Below, piece after piece: positions 5,671 to 9,847 of a stretch of 9,847 nt of DNA. The position numbers and the translations under genes were made by a program. The stretch covers positions 1 to 9,847 of the forward strand of contig JAIROH010000157.1 in the NCBI GenBank assembly GCA_031257595.1. The letters are read 5' to 3'. The notes below the pieces were generated by a model. It searched no databases. It saw nothing but the letters and a program-made list of their open reading frames with translations, and was not told the origin of the DNA. How positions within the stretch are numbered: position 1 is the first letter of the stretch; every line of letters starts with the position of its first letter. The DNA comes from Treponema sp. (lineage in GTDB: Bacteria; Spirochaetota; Spirochaetia; Treponematales; Breznakiellaceae).

Positions 5671-7767
5671 ATGCCGGCGTTCAGCACAACGAAGAATACA
5701 AAACTCTTGTTTCAGTTCAATTTATTCTGCATTCTTTTTATCATAGTGGTCATTTCGGTAATGACGGTTACCGCCCTGCAGCAGATAAACGGTTTCAGCG
5801 CCCGTCTGGGGCTTCCGGTTGCCACAAGGACGGCAGCCTCCATTGACGGGGACAGGTTTCAGGAATTAAGCCGCAGTCCGGACGAAAATGACCCGTTTTA
5901 TGAGGAAACCCGGCTTTGGATGTATGCCCTGAAACAGGACGTCAATTGTATTTATCTGTATACCATGGCGCCGGTCGAAGGTACGATTTACAAATATATT
6001 ATAGACGGGTCCGCTCCGCCGGGGGAGGAAGGCTTTTCCCCGATGGGTTCTGAAGAGGACATCAGCGGTTTTGACGAAGCTTTTTTGCGGACCATGGAAA
6101 CCGGAACCGTCCAGCTCAGCGAACTTGATTACCAGGCGGGATGGGGCTGGTTAACATCAACCTATGCGCCTATCTTTAATTCACAAAACGAGATTGTGGG
6201 CATTATCGGCTGCGATTTTGAAGTGCTGGAAGTATTCAAGACGCTTTGGACGCAGATACTGCGGCAAATCGTCCTGCCGTTCATCATTATCCTTGCCGCC
6301 GCCGCGCTTTATTTCCCGATGATTCGGGGAATAAACCGGTTGACCGGGGAACTGAAAGCCGAACGGGACGAAATAGCCGCCATGAAGGACAGTCTCAAGG
6401 CCGGTATTTTCCTTATGGACCAGAATAATATCATTCAGCCCCAGTATTCCAGGGCGCTGGAAACGGTGCTTGAAGAATCAAATTTACAGGGCAGAAATTT
6501 TATTGATATATTAAGCGCTTCCTTAACCAAAAAGGAGCAGGAGTCCCTTAAAAAATATTTCAAGATATTTCAGAAAAAGAAATTTAAACAGGATATGCTG
6601 GATGATCTAAATCCGCTGGTCGAATTCAGATACTTCCATGAAAAAAAAGGAAAGGAAAAAAACCTGCGTTGTATTTTCGCGTCGGTAGAACGGGAAAACG
6701 AAGGGGTCTTTGTCCTGGGATCCGTGGAGGATGTTACCGCGGAAATGGAACTGCGCAGGCAGATAGCGGAAACCAAATCAAAACAACAGGAAGAGATGCG
6801 CTACCTTTTCGAGATCATTCATGTGGATCCCGTAATTTTCAATGATTTTGTCGGGGACATGGAATACGAATTTGAGCGGATAAATGAAACCATGAAAAAT
6901 CAAAAACTGTCCACTCACGAGGCCCTGGATATTGTCTTCCAATCCGTACACGCGATTAAATCAAATGCCGTTATTATTGGACTTGAAGGTCTCAGCGCCA
7001 AAATCCACGAATTTGAATCGGAAATCAAGAAACTGAAGGAAAAGGAAAATATTTCAACGGAAGAATTGCTCCACATCACGGTTGAGATGGGAAAAATCAT
7101 GAAAGAGAATGATAATTTCCGCTCCACGATAAACAAGATCCGGTCGTTTAACGCCAGGTTTCCAAAAACGGGAATAGAGGAAAGTCCGGAACGGCGCATA
7201 CTTGTCGAAACCCTGTCACGGGCCAGTCAGCGGGTCTCGACGGACCTTGAAAAAAAGGTACGTTTTGAAGTCCTGGATATTGATCCACAGGCCCTGGAAC
7301 AGGGGCCCCGCCGGATCATCAAGGAAGTTCTTTTACAGCTGGTCCGGAATTCGGTATACCACGGGATTGAAGCGCCATCGGAACGCCGTTCCACCGGCAA
7401 AAACGAGGAAGGGCTTATCAGCCTTTCAATTATAGTCCGAAACGGCGCTATCCATATCAGGCTCCGGGACGACGGACAGGGCCTGGATTTCGACAGAATC
7501 CGGCAAAAGGCGGAAAAGCTGCGAATTCTCAAAGGGGGCGGGGAAAAGGATAAAAATACCCTTTTAAAGGCAATTTTCGCGCCGGGCTTCAGTACGTCCG
7601 AAAGCGGCGAATTCCACGCGGGCCGGGGAATTGGCCTTAACCTGGTACGGGATCGGATCAGGGACGTGGGGGGAAGCATCAGGCTTCGAACCACTCCGGG
7701 AAAGGGAACGGTATTTGATATTTCCATTCCCCTGGATATGGCGAACATCGCGGAAAAAATTTCATGA
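5671..7767 (+). CDS. Membrane sensor histidine kinase with Cache-like sensor, PAS-like, Hpt and CheA-type ATPase domains
   Basis: This 698-aa kinase has TM1 at about 13-35, an extracytoplasmic Cache-like domain (about 37-193, with YLYTMAPVEG and YKYIIDGS) and TM2 (about 196-218). A short linker leads to a PAS-like domain (about 238-356) and a coiled segment (357-380). An Hpt-like helical domain (about 381-490) carries HAIKS with His427 as the probable phosphorylation site. The CheA-type ATP-binding domain (about 505-690) has N-box LLQLVRNSVYHG (554-565), DDGQGLD (600-606), FAPGF (636-640) and GRGIGLNLV (651-659). No DHp H-box, receiver or CheW domain is present. It probably senses a small extracellular ligand and phosphorylates the adjacent receiver. 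The ATG is supported by AAAGGAGAG six bases upstream. The segment around 6480-7150 is visibly richer in A/T and lysine than neighbouring genes. Family assignment is strong; the signal is unknown. Confidence 0.92.
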   Translation: MPAFSTTKNTKLLFQFNLFCILFIIVVISVMTVTALQQINGFSARLGLPVATRTAASIDGDRFQELSRSPDENDPFYEETRLWMYALKQDVNCIYLYTMAPVEGTIYKYIIDGSAPPGEEGFSPMGSEEDISGFDEAFLRTMETGTVQLSELDYQAGWGWLTSTYAPIFNSQNEIVGIIGCDFEVLEVFKTLWTQILRQIVLPFIIILAAAALYFPMIRGINRLTGELKAERDEIAAMKDSLKAGIFLMDQNNIIQPQYSRALETVLEESNLQGRNFIDILSASLTKKEQESLKKYFKIFQKKKFKQDMLDDLNPLVEFRYFHEKKGKEKNLRCIFASVERENEGVFVLGSVEDVTAEMELRRQIAETKSKQQEEMRYLFEIIHVDPVIFNDFVGDMEYEFERINETMKNQKLSTHEALDIVFQSVHAIKSNAVIIGLEGLSAKIHEFESEIKKLKEKENISTEELLHITVEMGKIMKENDNFRSTINKIRSFNARFPKTGIEESPERRILVETLSRASQRVSTDLEKKVRFEVLDIDPQALEQGPRRIIKEVLLQLVRNSVYHGIEAPSERRSTGKNEEGLISLSIIVRNGAIHIRLRDDGQGLDFDRIRQKAEKLRILKGGGEKDKNTLLKAIFAPGFSTSESGEFHAGRGIGLNLVRDRIRDVGGSIRLRTTPGKGTVFDISIPLDMANIAEKIS

Positions 7768-7786
7768 AAGATCGCGCTGAACAACT

Positions 7787-9274
7787 CTATTCCTGAATCC
7801 AGCCCCTGCTGCGTCCGACGGCTTTGTGCCAGCCGGAAAGAAGTTGTTCCCGCCGCCGGGTATCCATCGCCGGGCTAAAGGCTTTTTCACATTTCCACTT
7901 TTCCGCAAGCTCCCCCCGGTCTTTCCAGAAACCGGCGGCGAGACCGGCAAGAAAGGCGGCGCCCAGGGCGGTGGTTTCCCGTACCACGGGCCGTTCTATC
8001 ACCGCGTCAAGAATGTCCGCCTGGAACTGCATAAGCAGGCCGTCCCTGCAGGCGCCGCCGTCCACTTTAAGGGCGCTTATCCTGGTTCCGGTATCCTTTT
8101 CCATCGCCCGGACCAGATCGAGGCTCTGGTAGGCGATGGACTCTTCGGCGGCTCTGATAAGGTGGCTGCGCTTTGTACCGCGGGTAATGCCGACAATCGC
8201 GCCGCGGGCGTACATGTCCCAGTACGGAGCGCCAAGGCCGGTAAAGGCCGGAACGAGGTACACTCCCCCGGAATCCGAAACCTTGCCCGCGTAGTATTCC
8301 GCGTCGGCGCTTTCGGAGATAAGGCCCAGCTCGTCCCTAAGCCACTGGATAACGGCGCCCCCGACAAAGACGGAACCTTCAAGCGCGTAGTCCGGCTTTT
8401 CCGAAGAACCCGCGGCAATCGTGGACAAAAGGCCGTTCGCGCTTTCGCAGGGACTTTTGCCGGAATTCATCAGGAGAAAACAGCCGGTACCATAGGTGTT
8501 TTTCGCCTGGCCTTTTTCAAAACAGCATTGGCCGAAGAGCGCCGCCTGCTGATCCCCGGCAAGGCCGGCCACGGGTACTTCTTCTCCCTGGATCCTTGTC
8601 GTGCCGAAAACGCAGCTTGACGGCCTTACCTCGGGAAGGCACTGCCTGGGTATGTCCATGGCCCGGAGAAGGGCGTCGTCCCAGACAAGCTTTGTAATGT
8701 CGAAAAGCATCGTGCGGCTCGCGTTGGTATAGTCGGTACAATGAACCGCCCCTTCGGTGAGTTTCCACAACAGCCAGCTGTCAACCGTACCAAAAAGAAG
8801 CTCGCCCCGCTTTGCCTTTTCCCTGGCGCCCTCAACATGATCAAGTATCCACTTTATTTTGGTTCCGGAAAAATACGCGTCCGGCACCAGCCCTGTCGTT
8901 TTTCTGATGTGGCTTTCCAGCCCTTTCTGTACCAGGCCGTCCACAATTTCCGCGGTGCGTCTGCACTGCCAGACAATCGCGTTGTATACCGGCTTTCCCG
9001 TACGCCTGTCCCAGACGACGGTGGTTTCCCGCTGGTTGGTAATGCCGATGGCGGCGATCTCCCGGACGGGAATATCAAACTGGGTGATAAGTTCCATCAT
9101 TACCGCGTACTGGGACGAGTAAATCTCCAGGGGATCGTGTTCCACCCAGCCTTCCCGTGGATAGATCTGGGCAAACTCTTTCTGGATCATCCCGACAAGG
9201 TTCTGTTCCTTGTCAAAAAGCACGGCTCTGGAACTTGTGGTCCCCTGATCCAGGGCCAAAACGTACTTACCCAT
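7787..9274 (-). CDS. glpK: Glycerol kinase
   Basis: This cytoplasmic FGGY-family kinase phosphorylates glycerol to sn-glycerol 3-phosphate with ATP, committing it to glycolysis and lipid synthesis. At 495 aa it is full length. Seen motifs are the phosphate-binding loop DQGTTSSR (9-16), GWVEHDP (42-48), glycerol contacts Arg82-Glu83, Tyr134 and Asp241-Gln242 (in GLAGDQQAALFGQ), FGGY signature 1 around FSGTKIKW (135-142), signature 2 near GGVYLVPAFTGLGAPYW (336-352) and adenosine loop VDGGACRD (404-411). The histidine that HPr phosphorylates in Firmicutes enzymes (HFYG-type loop) is not seen; residues 221-232 read VFGTTRIQG instead. The ATG has AGGAGGAGG six to seven bases upstream. It lies downstream of a DUF1667 gene, an arrangement known in glycerol operons, and converges with the sensor kinase gene 19 nt away. 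Confidence 0.97.
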   Translation of the reverse strand: MGKYVLALDQGTTSSRAVLFDKEQNLVGMIQKEFAQIYPREGWVEHDPLEIYSSQYAVMMELITQFDIPVREIAAIGITNQRETTVVWDRRTGKPVYNAIVWQCRRTAEIVDGLVQKGLESHIRKTTGLVPDAYFSGTKIKWILDHVEGAREKAKRGELLFGTVDSWLLWKLTEGAVHCTDYTNASRTMLFDITKLVWDDALLRAMDIPRQCLPEVRPSSCVFGTTRIQGEEVPVAGLAGDQQAALFGQCCFEKGQAKNTYGTGCFLLMNSGKSPCESANGLLSTIAAGSSEKPDYALEGSVFVGGAVIQWLRDELGLISESADAEYYAGKVSDSGGVYLVPAFTGLGAPYWDMYARGAIVGITRGTKRSHLIRAAEESIAYQSLDLVRAMEKDTGTRISALKVDGGACRDGLLMQFQADILDAVIERPVVRETTALGAAFLAGLAAGFWKDRGELAEKWKCEKAFSPAMDTRRREQLLSGWHKAVGRSRGWIQE

Positions 9275-9279
9275 ATTCC

Positions 9280-9308
9280 GCCTCCTCCTGAAATTCCGTC
9301 ACGGAGGC
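9280..9308 (-). promoter_or_regulatory. glpK ribosome site with a possible sequestering stem
   Basis: The glpK Shine-Dalgarno tract AGGAGGAGG (minus strand, 9281-9289) is unusually long. Its GGAGGC part (9280-9285) is complementary to GCCTCC at 9303-9308, 17 nt upstream in the leader, so a six-base-pair stem could hide the ribosome site. A smaller competing hairpin, CCG-TGA-CGG, overlaps the 5' arm. The pairing is real but short, and purine-rich ribosome sites pair by chance easily; control of translation is a weak inference. No complete glpK promoter is obvious in 9310-9480; TATAAA-like sequence near 9346-9354 has no good -35. Confidence 0.3.
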
Positions 9309-9311
9309 TTT

Positions 9312-9333
9312 CCCAAAACCAACAAAGTTTGGG
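9312..9333. repeat. Small hairpin in the glpK leader
   Basis: CCCAAA (9312-9317) pairs with TTTGGG (9328-9333), with a possible further C-G pair across a bulged A. On the minus strand it reads CCCAAACTTTG followed by GTTTTGGGAAAG. Its arms resemble those of the leader hairpin of the lipoprotein gene (CCAAAAC and GTTTTTGGGAAA), and both lie a short distance upstream of a ribosome site. The stem is weak, so biological meaning is uncertain. Confidence 0.4.
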
Positions 9334-9375
9334 GATTGACTCCACGTTTATAACTTTACCGTACACCCATTAGAG

Positions 9376-9403
9376 TTATTCGATAACTTCAGTTATCGAA
9401 TAA
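9376..9403. repeat. Perfect 13-bp hairpin with AACTTCAGTT centre
   Basis: TTATTCGATAACT (9376-9388) is followed after TC by its exact reverse complement AGTTATCGAATAA (9391-9403). The centre AACTTCAGTT matches, as reverse complement, the centre of the hairpin at 4973-5000, although the outer stems differ. It lies in the intergenic gap upstream of glpK. There is no T tract beyond normal A/T-rich sequence, so it is not a clear terminator. Confidence 0.8.
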
Positions 9404-9419
9404 ATTCCTTATAAAATCT

Positions 9420-9440
9420 GCAAAATGCGGAGCATTTTGC
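9420..9440. repeat. Perfect 9-bp hairpin
   Basis: GCAAAATGC (9420-9428) and GCATTTTGC (9432-9440) form a perfect stem around GGA. It sits 16 nt from the AACTTCAGTT hairpin and 2 nt from the large hairpin at 9443-9500. In the minus-strand transcript it is followed by AGATTTTATAAGG, so it could contribute to termination after the DUF1667 gene. Confidence 0.7.
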
Positions 9441-9442
9441 GA

Positions 9443-9500
9443 GACTTGTTCAACAACCCGAACCCGATAGGGTTCAGTAAAATAGGTTGTTGAACAAGTC
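9443..9500. repeat. Large inverted repeat (16-bp arms) overlapping the end of the DUF1667 gene
   Basis: GACTTGTTCAACAACC (9443-9458) and its perfect reverse complement (9485-9500) enclose 26 nt. Within these, GAACCC-GATA-GGGTTC (9460-9475) forms an inner six-base-pair hairpin. The outer arm 9485-9500 lies inside the DUF1667 reading frame and encodes its terminal DLFNN, and the stop codon (9474-9476) lies in the loop region. The right-hand boundary of the symmetry coincides exactly with a codon boundary after Met114. The exact symmetry and clean boundary suggest an inserted palindromic repeat, possibly a remnant of a small mobile element; no transposase or target duplication is seen. Confidence 0.8.
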
Positions 9501-9842
9501 CATTGTCCTGGTGGCGACAACCGGAATTCCGGTCCCGCATATATCCTCCGTCACCACTTCGCCCGCTTTAACCGGAGAGGCAAGGCGCAGCTTTCGCAGT
9601 TCGTCCATCGCCGCAAAAAGCAGCCGTTTGGGAATCGGGGCGGCGCTCTTTACCGGACAGCGGGGATAAAGCGCCCCGTCTATGGAAACCGATGACGTAA
9701 GGACACGAACGGGATTTTCCGCTTCGGCCCTGCCGTATGCTTCTCCCCGTTTGCAGAACGCCCCGGACACCGCGTAACCATGATCGGGATCAACGGAAAG
9801 CTTACAGCCCCGCGGACAAACAATACAGACAATCTCTTTCAC
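9474..9842 (-). CDS. DUF1667 Cys-rich protein of the glycerol operon
   Basis: This 122-aa cytoplasmic protein has an N-terminal cysteine cluster C6-x2-C9-x3-C13-x16-C30, resembling the iron-sulphur site at the start of molybdopterin oxidoreductases. The DUF1667 family is typically found beside glpK and two FAD-dependent oxidoreductases in anaerobes, so it may assist electron transfer during glycerol 3-phosphate oxidation; this role is inferred. The start is GTG (9840-9842), giving the family's usual MKEI-C-IVCPRGC beginning. The bases form GTGA, so an upstream gene may end with an overlapping TGA. Residues 1-114 look like the whole conserved domain, ending VVATRTM; the last eight residues (DLFNNLFY) come from the inverted repeat at 9443-9500. 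Only five bases lie upstream, so the ribosome site is not visible. Confidence 0.88.
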   Translation of the reverse strand: MKEIVCIVCPRGCKLSVDPDHGYAVSGAFCKRGEAYGRAEAENPVRVLTSSVSIDGALYPRCPVKSAAPIPKRLLFAAMDELRKLRLASPVKAGEVVTEDICGTGIPVVATRTMDLFNNLFY

Positions 9843-9847
9843 TGCTG

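Noticed and set aside
5671..7767. Chemotaxis CheA
   Set aside because: It has membrane segments, a Cache-like sensor and a PAS-like domain, and lacks the CheW-like P5 domain needed to join receptor arrays; no other che gene is nearby.
7826..8620. Open frame of 264 codons on the plus strand, and further long frames antisense to glpK
   Set aside because: They are antisense to conserved glpK motifs throughout, and their composition is what the reverse strand of a GC-biased gene gives.
9443..9500. Ordinary intrinsic terminator for the DUF1667 gene
   Set aside because: The stem begins inside the coding sequence, the stop codon lies in the loop, and no U tract follows the distal arm.
1..9847. CRISPR array, tRNA, rRNA, insertion sequence or phage genes
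   Set aside because: No regularly spaced repeats, cloverleaf or rRNA-like sequence, transposase or integrase motifs were seen on either strand.

Overview
The window carries eight protein-coding genes in three transcriptional blocks on both strands. It looks chromosomal, from a diderm bacterium, and a spirochaete of the Treponema lineage is the best guess. Support for that is indirect: a lipoprotein with a relaxed lipobox next to a PnrA-like (BMP family) nucleoside ABC system, a CheA-like kinase/CheY-like pair, a glpK/DUF1667 glycerol locus, and several families of small intergenic palindromes. No rRNA, tRNA, CRISPR array, transposase or phage gene is visible.

Block 1 (minus strand, 96-4944) is a complete BMP-type ABC importer. 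In order of transcription it encodes a substrate-binding lipoprotein (3832-4944), a double-NBD ATPase (2140-3663, GTG start) and two BPD_transp_2 permeases (1001-2143 and 96-1004). The last three genes are joined by ATGA stop/start overlaps. The lipoprotein is separated from the ATPase by 168 nt holding a large terminator-like hairpin. That hairpin lies inside a roughly 70-100 nt element whose second copy (23-94) follows the last permease, so the same element sits immediately 3' of both stop codons. The likely ligand is a purine nucleoside, but riboflavin or another small molecule cannot be excluded from sequence.

Block 2 (plus strand, 5214-7767) diverges from block 1 across a 269-nt spacer (4945-5213) with candidate promoters in both directions. 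It encodes a stand-alone CheY-like receiver, followed by a strong 14-bp hairpin, then a 698-aa membrane sensor kinase: TM, Cache-like extracytoplasmic domain, TM, PAS-like domain, Hpt domain, CheA-type ATPase. The kinase has no CheW-like domain and no ordinary DHp helix, so it appears to use CheA phosphotransfer chemistry outside the chemoreceptor array.

Block 3 (minus strand, 7787-9842) is the 3' end of a glycerol catabolism operon: a DUF1667 Cys-rich protein (9474-9842, GTG start) and glycerol kinase glpK (7787-9274). The 199-nt gap between them is packed with four or five inverted repeats. The arm of the largest encodes the last eight residues of the DUF1667 protein and brings its stop codon. 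The kinase gene and glpK converge with only 19 nt between them and no visible bidirectional terminator.

The coding content matches known families. The least explained material is the intergenic palindromic repeats, the non-canonical kinase architecture, and the promoter and leader structures.
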